Shown here: positions 25,962 to 34,802 of the stretch, one piece after another
Position numbering within the stretch: the stretch's first letter is position 1
How the letters are laid out: every line of letters starts with the position of its first letter
Assembly: GCA_045644665.1 (NCBI GenBank)
Contig: JAZRHH010000011.1
Coordinates: 1 to 64,000 of the forward strand
DNA from: RGIG9115 sp045644665
GTDB taxonomy: Bacteria; Bacillota; Clostridia; UBA1381
Direction of reading: 5' to 3'
DNA: 64,000 bases
The notes under the pieces: generated by a model
Databases searched by the model: none
What the model was told of the DNA's origin: nothing
The model's input: only the letters and a program-made list of their open reading frames with translations
Translations under genes and position numbers: made by a program

Positions 25962-28900
25962 TTATTTTGACCTTGTTATAATTACATCTTTTACATCCAT
26001 AGTAAATACGTTGTCCGTATTTGTTTTAAGGGCAAAGTCAAAGAAGCGCAAATAGTTTTCAGGATTCCATTTATATCTTTCTCCCCAGCTTGTATTATTC
26101 TGATCTGTTTCAAAATTCACGCCGTCAGCTGTACCTGTTGTTACGCCTGTAAGCATATCAACGGTGTAGTTTATGTCAATCCATCTTCCAAACAGTTTTT
26201 CTGGCGAATTATAAGTCTTAAGAAGAATTCTGCTTTCCTCCGCGAGTGTATTTGGATTTCTTCTTCCAAAGTCATACAGCTCCAGACTATATCCTCTGCT
26301 TGTTTTGGTGAATATGAGCTTAACCTCGTTAGAATCTCCGCCAAGGTTTACATTCTCTGCAGAAAAGCTTGGGTACCACTGTGCCATTGCCACATCTGCA
26401 TAGGTTGCAAACTCTGCTTCTGACGGGAATCGTACCTTTAGACTTACATTGGTGTAGAAATCAGGATCATATTTCTTGGTTTCTGATTCTACACAGCTGT
26501 AAACTCCATCCCACACCATCCTGTAAGTTTCATTACTTGTGGCTGCCGGGCCTGTAAAGCGTACATAGTAGCCATCATCAGTCATTTGTGAAAGTAATCC
26601 GTTTACTTTTGCTCTTGTCTGATTGTTACCAAGAGCTCCTTCCCAGCTTGTGCTCAGGTTTGAGTCACCTTTGCTGATAACAGTTACGTCTATTTGCTGC
26701 TTTCCCTTTTCTATAGTGCGTATATCAGATGTAACAATTGGAGCAGCCAGGGAAGCATCGCCTTCGGATGCGCTGTAGCCCAAGACCTTATAATAATATA
26801 AAGTTCCGCCTGAGGAGTTTTTATTAATATTTGTATCTTTTGCTGAAACAAAAGTAAAGGTTTTTGTTGCAAGTACGTTGCCGGAGCCGTCCACACGGAC
26901 AGGAGACTGTACTGTATAGATTTCACCCGGCTTAAGACTATTATCAAAGGAGAAGGTTATGGTTTTTCTATTATTGGTAAGTGTCTTTTTTGAGGTTACG
27001 GTATTTCCTTGTGAATCCTTTACAACAACCATGTTAAGACTAGCATTTGATATACTGTTTAAAAGTGTTATCTCCCCTTTTTCCCTGACGCTGTCAAATT
27101 GCATACTTTCCTTGTTAGGTGCTGCAAGGTCTATTGTACCTCTGTTTTCAATAAACCAGTCATCAGAGATAACATTTGTAAATGCCGCATCTGAAGCAAC
27201 AACAATCTGATAGAAGTTTACGCCATTTTCCTTGTCCCAGCACACCTCAACGGTGTTTGCGTTTTCACGAATGTTGCTGTTTTTTGGATATAGTACATTA
27301 ATTTGCGAATTAATGCCATCTGCCTTTTCTCTTTCAAGTCCTGCTGTCAGGAAAACATTGTTTTGAGAAAGGTCCACAGAATCCGGATAAGTGTTGTTCC
27401 ACATTACATTGTAGTCATTTCCATATTCATCTTGAGTAACACTGATTGCCGGGTCTGTGTTCTGGACAAACATATTTGAAACATCAGTCACATCACTTAC
27501 GCCGTCACCGTTCATGTCATCTGACTGAGGAGAATTATTTATGGCAAAATTTGGTACGTTTACACCTACATTATTAATAATATAGTTTCCTGTACACAAT
27601 CTTGCAAAGAGCATATCCTCACTTATTTTGTCACCTGTGTTCCATGTCTTTGACACACCTTGAAGATAGGTCATACGGTCTGTTGCGTGAGGATATCTTT
27701 GTCCCCATTTGCCTTGTGCGAGTTTTAAACTGTGATAAGTTTTTGTAAATAGAGCATTTACCGGATTGTTAAGCAATTGCTCGCCCATATTACCCACATT
27801 TGCACCATACATTGAGTTACTCATTCTTATGGATGCCCAAAGGTTTTTCTGACTACTGCTAATGATGTAGTTGCTGTCAATTACATTGTTGTCTCCGCCG
27901 TTGCCATAAATTCCGCTGTATGCATTTTGAATAATGTTGCCATAGATGTATTGCTCTTCTGCAAGGTCATCTGCACAAATTACAACACCGGTTGGAATTT
28001 TCTGAGGAAGAGGTGAGAAATCGTGGAGATAGTTATACCTTATATGATTAGCTCTTGACTCATATGTACCATTCAAGTAAATTATATAGTCCTCACTACC
28101 ATTATAGCCTCCGGCATATGCTTCGTTATACTCAATGATATTTTCACCGCCGTAGAACACGCCCGTAAACCAACCCTTGAAATTTTCTGCAAGGTTATGG
28201 GAAACTATATTTCCGAAGGTATATGAAAGGGTCATACAGTCATTTTCCACGCCGTCAAAGTGACAATTTTGTACAAAATTTCGTTTAGGCTCAACATCTG
28301 CACTTGCACTTGCACCGCCGCCGCTAATGTAAATACCTGTATAAACATTTTCAAAATCAGAGTTTATTACACCTGAGGTTTCACTTTGAGTTAAATACAT
28401 TCCTCTTCCCAAGTTTTTAAAGGTACTGTTCTGCACTACTACATCTGAACAGCCTGAAATCCTAACAGCGTACTGAAATACTTCAAAGTCTATGCCATCA
28501 AAAACAACATTGCTTATGCCGCTTACTTGTATTGCATAACTTGTCATATCTCCTGCAACGGAAATCTTTTTATCGCTCACATCACCGTCAAGGCATATGT
28601 ACACTCTCTTTTCTGTGTCGTCATAACACCATTCGCCTGACAAATCCATTTCTTCAAATACATTGTAGTAGTGGAAATGTGAAGGGATTTCAGTGGCATT
28701 TATTAAATTTTTGGCTATTCCTCTTTTTTGCGCCGCTGCCTGTGTTGCAGGGACACTTATATGGTTCAGGTCATTATCAAAATATGCTTGCATGTGGTTA
28801 TAATACCAGCTTACGCTAAGCTGACCTGCAATTCCTATATTTGCCTGATTTGTCCACTCAAAAGGTCTTGTATCTGTAGGGACAAACACAGCGTAATCAA

Positions 28901-30236
28901 GATAACCGTTGTTGTAGCCGTCATTTATTACATTTGATATGTAGGTATCACTTCCGTTTGGATATCTTGCGAGAATTTGCTCCTTGCCGCTTATATAAAG
29001 CTTAGGCTTCTTACCTGTATCGCCATATACTGCACCGCTTATTTTGTCAATGCCAAGTGTTTCATAATCTACATAATATATCTGTCCGGCATTGCTGTGT
29101 ATGCGATTTATAGTATCTGCAGAAGTGTTTTCTTTTGTTACGGGTATAAGGTCATCTCCCGTTACAGTTTTTCCGTTTGTAAAGGTTACTTTCTCGCCGT
29201 TATATGCACCTATGTAAAGTTTTGCATTGCCTTCCGAATTTGTGTAGGTGTTATTGATTGTAATTATCTCGTCGATGTTATACACACCGCCAAAAAGATA
29301 TATACCCGTCCAATTTTCTTTGTTTGCATTGCTCAAATTCCTGTATGCATCAAGTGCATCTTCAAGTGTTGCAAAAGGTCTGTCAAAGGAGCCGTCACCG
29401 CCGGAGAGTGCATTCGAAGATACATAAAAAGCGTTTGTTATCTGGGGTTTTTGTTCCTTTATAATATCAAGCTCTTCAGGAAGCTCTGATTTTGCCTGAA
29501 GGTATCTTTCGTATCCGTTATTTCCTGCAAGGGGTTTATAGCCTTCTTTATACTGACTATCCGCCTTTGCACCAAATTTCAAGAGCAATCCGCCATCACC
29601 CTCACGGGTTTTTGCTGCTGCCGCCATAGTGTCTGTTGTCCAGACATACAGCTTTAAAATGTCGCTCTTTTTTTCTATATTACCATCAAATAGAGATATA
29701 TCCTCAAGCTCATCTGAGCCTATGAGGGTACTTTCTACCAATCTTTCTTCTTTATCATACTGTGCTACGACTATAGTAAAGTTGTCTGTAAGCTCTGTTA
29801 CATCCGAAAGGTCTGCTGTAACCTCATACGTATTATCACGTTCTACAAGGTCATAGGAAACCTGTGCAATGGTTGAAGTTTCAAGAATTGCTTCGTAAAC
29901 AGTGCTTGTTATATCCTGATCAGCACATTTTACAAAAAGCTCTGCTCCCTCTGTTATTTTTGGAGCTCTAAAAGTATATTCATATTTGCCGCTTGGTTCC
30001 ATTTTTGTTTCGCCCAAGCCTATAATTTCGTCACCATTTTTTAAAATGAGAGTTACAAAAGGATTTGCCGAATCTAAGCTTCCATAGCCGGAAACCTTTA
30101 TACTTTTAAAAGTAGCATAATAGCTTAAATTATTTGCCTGCACCGGAACATATAATGCAAGGAGCATTATTACAGATAAAAGTATACTTAAAATTTTACC
30201 TGTTATTTTTCTGTGTAAAAATTTTTTATTTTTCAT
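25962..30236 (-). CDS. Secreted parallel beta-helix enzyme with accessory modules, 1424 residues
   Basis: Signal peptide MKNKKFLHRKITGKILSILL...YVPVQA. Two N-terminal beta modules (about 38-210) are shared with the esterases downstream. The catalytic-type part starts at YVSSNALSGGDGSFDRPFAT, has ILARYPNGSDTYISN and continues with beta-helix turns (FSPLPQKIPTGVVICADDLA, YGNIIQNAYSGIYGNGGDNN), much like the 1145-residue protein at 15196-18633. A single calcium-loop-like segment, DMNGDGVSDVTDVSNMF, lies near residues 902-918. Ig-like and concanavalin-like domains follow. The family is probably near GH141. AAAGGA precedes the ATG. Substrate is inferred to be a pectic polymer from the neighbouring esterases. 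Confidence 0.8.
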   Translation of the reverse strand: MKNKKFLHRKITGKILSILLSVIMLLALYVPVQANNLSYYATFKSIKVSGYGSLDSANPFVTLILKNGDEIIGLGETKMEPSGKYEYTFRAPKITEGAELFVKCADQDITSTVYEAILETSTIAQVSYDLVERDNTYEVTADLSDVTELTDNFTIVVAQYDKEERLVESTLIGSDELEDISLFDGNIEKKSDILKLYVWTTDTMAAAAKTREGDGGLLLKFGAKADSQYKEGYKPLAGNNGYERYLQAKSELPEELDIIKEQKPQITNAFYVSSNALSGGDGSFDRPFATLEDALDAYRNLSNANKENWTGIYLFGGVYNIDEIITINNTYTNSEGNAKLYIGAYNGEKVTFTNGKTVTGDDLIPVTKENTSADTINRIHSNAGQIYYVDYETLGIDKISGAVYGDTGKKPKLYISGKEQILARYPNGSDTYISNVINDGYNNGYLDYAVFVPTDTRPFEWTNQANIGIAGQLSVSWYYNHMQAYFDNDLNHISVPATQAAAQKRGIAKNLINATEIPSHFHYYNVFEEMDLSGEWCYDDTEKRVYICLDGDVSDKKISVAGDMTSYAIQVSGISNVVFDGIDFEVFQYAVRISGCSDVVVQNSTFKNLGRGMYLTQSETSGVINSDFENVYTGIYISGGGASASADVEPKRNFVQNCHFDGVENDCMTLSYTFGNIVSHNLAENFKGWFTGVFYGGENIIEYNEAYAGGYNGSEDYIIYLNGTYESRANHIRYNYLHDFSPLPQKIPTGVVICADDLAEEQYIYGNIIQNAYSGIYGNGGDNNVIDSNYIISSSQKNLWASIRMSNSMYGANVGNMGEQLLNNPVNALFTKTYHSLKLAQGKWGQRYPHATDRMTYLQGVSKTWNTGDKISEDMLFARLCTGNYIINNVGVNVPNFAINNSPQSDDMNGDGVSDVTDVSNMFVQNTDPAISVTQDEYGNDYNVMWNNTYPDSVDLSQNNVFLTAGLEREKADGINSQINVLYPKNSNIRENANTVEVCWDKENGVNFYQIVVASDAAFTNVISDDWFIENRGTIDLAAPNKESMQFDSVREKGEITLLNSISNASLNMVVVKDSQGNTVTSKKTLTNNRKTITFSFDNSLKPGEIYTVQSPVRVDGSGNVLATKTFTFVSAKDTNINKNSSGGTLYYYKVLGYSASEGDASLAAPIVTSDIRTIEKGKQQIDVTVISKGDSNLSTSWEGALGNNQTRAKVNGLLSQMTDDGYYVRFTGPAATSNETYRMVWDGVYSCVESETKKYDPDFYTNVSLKVRFPSEAEFATYADVAMAQWYPSFSAENVNLGGDSNEVKLIFTKTSRGYSLELYDFGRRNPNTLAEESRILLKTYNSPEKLFGRWIDINYTVDMLTGVTTGTADGVNFETDQNNTSWGERYKWNPENYLRFFDFALKTNTDNVFTMDVKDVIITRSK

Positions 30237-30263
30237 AGATAAATTCCTTTTTTAACCTCCGTG

Positions 30264-30296
30264 AGGGAATGCCTCAAAATTTGTGAGGCATTCCCT
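30264..30296. repeat. 13-bp perfect inverted repeat between two secreted-protein genes
   Basis: AGGGAATGCCTCA and TGAGGCATTCCCT enclose a 7-base loop. On the minus strand no T-run follows, and the ribosome binding region of the beta-helix gene comes next. It may stabilise or process the mRNA, or attenuate it, within the long gene run. Confidence 0.6.
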
Positions 30297-30312
30297 GCCG
30301 GAAATTTAATTA

Positions 30313-32763
30313 TTAGTTACCTGCTGTCCAAATGATTGAACTGTTCTGAAGTGGTATCATGCTGTTCTGACTATCCCAGATGAATACTTTTGCAATAGTT
30401 GCATCTGAGCAATCATCTATGATTGTAAATGGAATTGGCTCTGTGGTGCCGTCTACTGTTATAGTTTGAGCGTCAACACCAAGTAGCTCGTTATACTGTC
30501 CGTAAACTGCCATAACAACCCATGCAGATCTTGAAGCTGCTCCGTTTTCAAGAACGATACTTGCTGCTGCACCTGTGTCTGAAGGTGCTGCTGTTACTGT
30601 TGCTGTTTTGAGCGCAACGCTTCTTGACATAGGTGTTGTAAATGTAGCTTCCTGAGCCACAGATGTCATCTGTCCATATAAATCAGCTGAGTTCTTAGGT
30701 AATACAACTGTATAGTCTGTTCCAAGCTGAAGGCTTTCAAATGGAACATAGAGCTTTAATACGTTATTTGTTGAATCCCATACTCTTGATGTGATAAGAC
30801 TTGATATATCTGTATCTCCGTTCTTAACTGTAATAGCATCAATAGTAGCCTGTGTAGGTTGTGATCCTGTACTTACAAGTATTGAACCTTCACTTATGTC
30901 ATATGTTGCTTCTGTTAATGCAAAGACATCAGCTACCTGATAAACCTTTACATCATCCACATAAAGTGTGGAGCCTGCAGCGAGATCACTATCGTCTCTT
31001 CCCACAATTCTAATACCGTTCATCTTGTCAGAACCCTTGAAAGTAGTGTATTTTGAACCGTTTTCATTTACCATGTTTGCATAAACTGCTGAACCATCTA
31101 CCCACATACTTACTGTTGAGCCGTCTGCAATCCACTTAAATGTGTGCCATGCATCTGTTGTTATGGTCTTTAACGGGTTCCACTTGTCGGCAGCTATATA
31201 CACACTTCCGCTCTCGACTTTCGTTTTATTTTTCAAGTCGTTCAGTCCTGCGTTATACATTATATTTTTAGTATAAGTACCGACTGCAGGACCTATAAGG
31301 ACACTATAATCACCAAGGGTGTTATTTTGTACAAAGTCATCTGTAACATACATCTTCATCTCATATATTACAGGTTTTCCGCTCTGATAACCTCTCTGTG
31401 TAAATGTGTCAGTGCCACCATAAAGTCCAACGTTAAATCCTGTACCCCATGTGATTGCATTACCTGATGCTGTTACTTTAAGAACCTTGTTTGATTCATC
31501 TTCAGGGTCAAATGCAAGGTCTGTGATGCCTGCTTCTTTCTCATCTACATTTTTCTCAGATGAATAATCATTCTGGAAAAGATATGATACAGCCTTCTTT
31601 GGTGCAGTAAAGGAAAATGTAGAAATGCTAAGTGTCTGCCCAAACTCATCAGCAAGGTTAGAGGCGTTTACTGTGTATGCTGCCTCTGACTTAAGAGAAT
31701 CTCCAAAGCTGAGAGTTACCACCTTGCCGTCTGTGCTAAGTGACTTTGACGGTGTTACTGCAACGCCTAATGAGTCAGCTACTGTAATTTTATCAAGGTC
31801 TGCATTTGTTATTGCATGGTTCAATGTAAGTGTACCAACAGAATCTACTGCATTAAAGCTGAACTGTCCTGAAAAGCCCTCTTTTACCTGGTATATCTTA
31901 ACATCGTCTACATAAATTGCTTCACCTTTGGGAATATTCGTATAATCAGTCGTACTCTTATATGAGCCTGCTACTTTAATACCTTCAAAATAACGATATC
32001 CCAAAGCTTTTGTACCTGTTAAATCAAGGTGAGAGCTTTTATTTGTATATAACTGTATATCGTCCATCCATATGCTAATAGTTTCACCGCCTGCAGCAAT
32101 TACCCATTTAAATGTGTGCCATGCGTCTGTGGTCATTTTACTATCGTGTACGCCACCTTTTATATCCTCACCAACAGCAAAATAACCTTTGCCTACGTCA
32201 GCGCTGTTCTTTTGGGCATTAATTCCTATTTTATAGAACACGTGAGTAATATTTCGTTTGTTGTCCGTAGCTTTGCCGCTGGATATATGGGGGCCTATGC
32301 GTATACCATAGTAGCCTGTATAGTTCTCACCATTTGCTCCTCTTATAGAAGCCTCAGGAATATACATTTTCATCTCATATATAATAGGTTTTGTGGAATC
32401 ATAGCCCTTATCATTAAATGTAACACCAGTATTATTAGTCTTTGAGGGGGCCATGTTGAAATTGAATTGTGTGTTGGATGTCTCGCTAGTTAGCGCATAT
32501 CCCTGTGATTCTAATTTGAGCACCTGATTAGTCTTTTCAGTGTCTGACGGGATATATCCAAGGGTCGCTGCTTGATCTTTTCCATAATCAGAAGTAACCA
32601 AGTTCGTTATATCCATTGCATCAGTAAAGTCGTTTTGATAAAAAGGTGTTACGACTGTATCATCAAGCAGTTCAGCAGATGCTATTGTTGCAGGCAGTGC
32701 TGATATAAGCAATGCAAGTGATACTGCTGTACATAAAACTTTTTTAAATTTTAAAAATTTCAT
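30313..32763 (-). CDS. Secreted protein with two concanavalin-like modules, 816 residues
   Basis: After a signal peptide (about 1-31) there are two copies of one roughly 240-residue beta-sandwich module. The first (about 38-300) has IIYEMKMYIPEASI, TTDAWHTFKWVIAAGG and AIYVDDVKIYQV. The second (about 398-640) has VIYEMKMYVTDDFV, TTDAWHTFKWIADGS and LYVDDVKVYQV. Each is followed by an Ig-like domain, and the last 75 residues (VVMAVYGQYNELL...AKVFIWDSQNSMIPLQ) match a module found in neighbouring proteins. There is no SLH domain or LPXTG motif and no recognised catalytic motif, so it is probably a free or indirectly attached polysaccharide-binding protein. AAAGGAAA precedes the ATG. Confidence 0.8.
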   Translation of the reverse strand: MKFLKFKKVLCTAVSLALLISALPATIASAELLDDTVVTPFYQNDFTDAMDITNLVTSDYGKDQAATLGYIPSDTEKTNQVLKLESQGYALTSETSNTQFNFNMAPSKTNNTGVTFNDKGYDSTKPIIYEMKMYIPEASIRGANGENYTGYYGIRIGPHISSGKATDNKRNITHVFYKIGINAQKNSADVGKGYFAVGEDIKGGVHDSKMTTDAWHTFKWVIAAGGETISIWMDDIQLYTNKSSHLDLTGTKALGYRYFEGIKVAGSYKSTTDYTNIPKGEAIYVDDVKIYQVKEGFSGQFSFNAVDSVGTLTLNHAITNADLDKITVADSLGVAVTPSKSLSTDGKVVTLSFGDSLKSEAAYTVNASNLADEFGQTLSISTFSFTAPKKAVSYLFQNDYSSEKNVDEKEAGITDLAFDPEDESNKVLKVTASGNAITWGTGFNVGLYGGTDTFTQRGYQSGKPVIYEMKMYVTDDFVQNNTLGDYSVLIGPAVGTYTKNIMYNAGLNDLKNKTKVESGSVYIAADKWNPLKTITTDAWHTFKWIADGSTVSMWVDGSAVYANMVNENGSKYTTFKGSDKMNGIRIVGRDDSDLAAGSTLYVDDVKVYQVADVFALTEATYDISEGSILVSTGSQPTQATIDAITVKNGDTDISSLITSRVWDSTNNVLKLYVPFESLQLGTDYTVVLPKNSADLYGQMTSVAQEATFTTPMSRSVALKTATVTAAPSDTGAAASIVLENGAASRSAWVVMAVYGQYNELLGVDAQTITVDGTTEPIPFTIIDDCSDATIAKVFIWDSQNSMIPLQNSSIIWTAGN

Positions 32764-32832
32764 TTTATGATTTCCTTTCTTTTATTTTCTAAGCATTCTG
32801 AAATGCTTATAACTAAACCGTAAATATATCGG

Positions 32833-34788
32833 TTATTTTTTTGTTATTGTTACAGTATAGGATACAGGAGCTGACAGGGCTGCCGCCTGGTCTGCGTATC
32901 CTAAAGCACTCTCTTGTATACTATCCTTTTGTTCTATATAGGTTGGATAGTTTTTAAAGTATTTGTAGTATGTATGACTTTCTTTAGCCGCAAGCCACTC
33001 ATCCCATGTGCCCTCTTTATAGGCTTTATCACCGTTATACCAGATCGTTGACTGAATGGCTCTTAGTTTATCTTCTTGTGAATTCTTTTTTATAAGATAC
33101 TGCCAAGCCTCCTGTGCCCTTATCTGGTTTGGATTTTCATCCAGTATAGCAATGTTAACACCTGCTGCAAGGTCTGCATTGGTATAAGTTGCTTTAAGGG
33201 GTGTGCCATCCAGGGAGATTGTGTATTCTCCTGCTGCAAGGCCTGTAACCTTAATGGTTTCCTGATTCAGCTCTCCTGTCAAATCAAGATATTTTTCCAC
33301 ATCTTCATAACCCATTTCGCTGCTTGCACTTGTTGAACCAGGGGTCTTAACCTTTCCGATAGGAGAAGCAAATGGAGTATATGTATAGGATATCTCATTT
33401 TGTGTGCTGACATTTGAAACCTTACAGTTATCTGTCAAGAGTACAGTACCGCTTGCATCAAGCTCTACGGCAGCAACTGTTGGAGTTGCGCCTTGTCCTT
33501 TGATGATTGAGTATGCATAAACTATATCACCTGCCGGACACGCATGTATTCTGTCATTACAAGTTAGTACATAGCCTCTATCTCCTGCAGCTTCTGCCCT
33601 TTCGTTTATGTCCTTTGTTAAGGAATACAGGTCATAACAGCTTACGCCTCTTTGACGAGCAAGGTCTACTACTGCACTTGCAAGTTTTTCCTTTACTTCA
33701 TTGTGGTTTGCTGTACCTGTTTTGTAATCCTCTCCGGGTTCTCTTGAAAAAGAATCACCCCAGTAGCCTGTGTAGGATTCACGGTCATCACTTTGAGGAA
33801 CTGTAATAAGTGTAACTTCTACATTTTCTTCCTCTGCCTTATCAAGAAACTTTGACATACTTTCTATTGTTTCGGCAACGGCTGCATCATGGTCTGTGCG
33901 TTCTGCAACATTGTTATGTCCAATCATTAAGGTTATACGGTTAGCACCTTCAGCTACTATGTCAGAGTCAAACCTGTTTAACGCATTATTAACCGTCTGA
34001 CCGCTTACACCTTTTTTGTAAAAGCTTATTTTCCTGTCAGGATAACGTGTCTGGTAGAAATGCTCAAGGAACATATTGTAATCTCCCATATGTGCCATAC
34101 TGTCACCTACAATTGCTACACCGTCACCGTCCTGGTACATTTTATCATCAGCTGCTTGTGTTTTTGCACTTCCAAAAGGCGTAAACTGGTCTGTTAGTGC
34201 CATAACCTTAACATAAGATGTTCCAGCAGGCAGGGTGACATTTTCAAAATTGCCTTCCTGGACTTCGCCGTTACCACCGTATGTTATGTAAATATCATTA
34301 CTGCTTTTTACACCAAGAAATCTTCCATCTTGTGCATAGCATGAAAGGTAAAGTTTGTATACCTCTTCATCTGCAAAAAGGTTTTTGATTTCTGCGTTAA
34401 GCTTTAGTGTATCACCAGCTGTAAAATACTTGTTTGAGCCATCTCCTGTAATGCCAAGCTTTAATTCAAACTTGCCGTCCTGAGACTCTGCCACAAGAGC
34501 GTCTGAGGTTATATCCTCTCCACCTGCCCAAACCTTTATTGTATATTTTCCACCGGTATAGTCAGGGAATTTGAATTTTGCAAAATACTCTTTATCAACA
34601 ATATCTACCTCGTTTATGTAAGCAGCATTGCCTTCTGTATCTTGTATGAGTATTGTCGCAACTTGCGAATTTGTACCTTCTGCTGTACCTTTTACTATAA
34701 TGTTCTTTGTTGCTAAATCCATTTCAGCACCATGACATATTGTTGCTGTAAGCATTGAAAGTACAATAAATATGCTAAGTTTTTTCAC
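32833..34788 (-). CDS. Secreted SGNH/GDSL hydrolase with accessory domains, 651 residues
   Basis: Signal peptide MKKLSIFIVLSMLTATICHGA; the start is GTG with GAGGTG 5 bases upstream. Two N-terminal beta modules (about 25-215) precede an SGNH hydrolase core (about 220-425). Block I is IVGDSMAHMGD, block II is KKGVSGQTV, block III is MIGHNN and block V is DRIHACPAGD, giving the Ser/Gly/Asn/His set and the Asp-x-x-His pair. It probably removes acetyl groups from a polysaccharide. A C-terminal part of about 220 residues with a tryptophan-rich helical segment (WLAAKESHTYYKYFKNYPTY) is unrecognised. It lies 14 bases after the second esterase gene. Confidence 0.85.
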   Translation of the reverse strand: MKKLSIFIVLSMLTATICHGAEMDLATKNIIVKGTAEGTNSQVATILIQDTEGNAAYINEVDIVDKEYFAKFKFPDYTGGKYTIKVWAGGEDITSDALVAESQDGKFELKLGITGDGSNKYFTAGDTLKLNAEIKNLFADEEVYKLYLSCYAQDGRFLGVKSSNDIYITYGGNGEVQEGNFENVTLPAGTSYVKVMALTDQFTPFGSAKTQAADDKMYQDGDGVAIVGDSMAHMGDYNMFLEHFYQTRYPDRKISFYKKGVSGQTVNNALNRFDSDIVAEGANRITLMIGHNNVAERTDHDAAVAETIESMSKFLDKAEEENVEVTLITVPQSDDRESYTGYWGDSFSREPGEDYKTGTANHNEVKEKLASAVVDLARQRGVSCYDLYSLTKDINERAEAAGDRGYVLTCNDRIHACPAGDIVYAYSIIKGQGATPTVAAVELDASGTVLLTDNCKVSNVSTQNEISYTYTPFASPIGKVKTPGSTSASSEMGYEDVEKYLDLTGELNQETIKVTGLAAGEYTISLDGTPLKATYTNADLAAGVNIAILDENPNQIRAQEAWQYLIKKNSQEDKLRAIQSTIWYNGDKAYKEGTWDEWLAAKESHTYYKYFKNYPTYIEQKDSIQESALGYADQAAALSAPVSYTVTITKK

Positions 34789-34802
34789 TTTTTCACCTCT
34801 TT

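Noticed and set aside
28977..29489. 170-codon plus-strand frame
   Set aside because: Antisense to the 1424-residue beta-helix gene, cysteine- and isoleucine-rich in a way typical of reverse-strand translation, no ribosome binding site.
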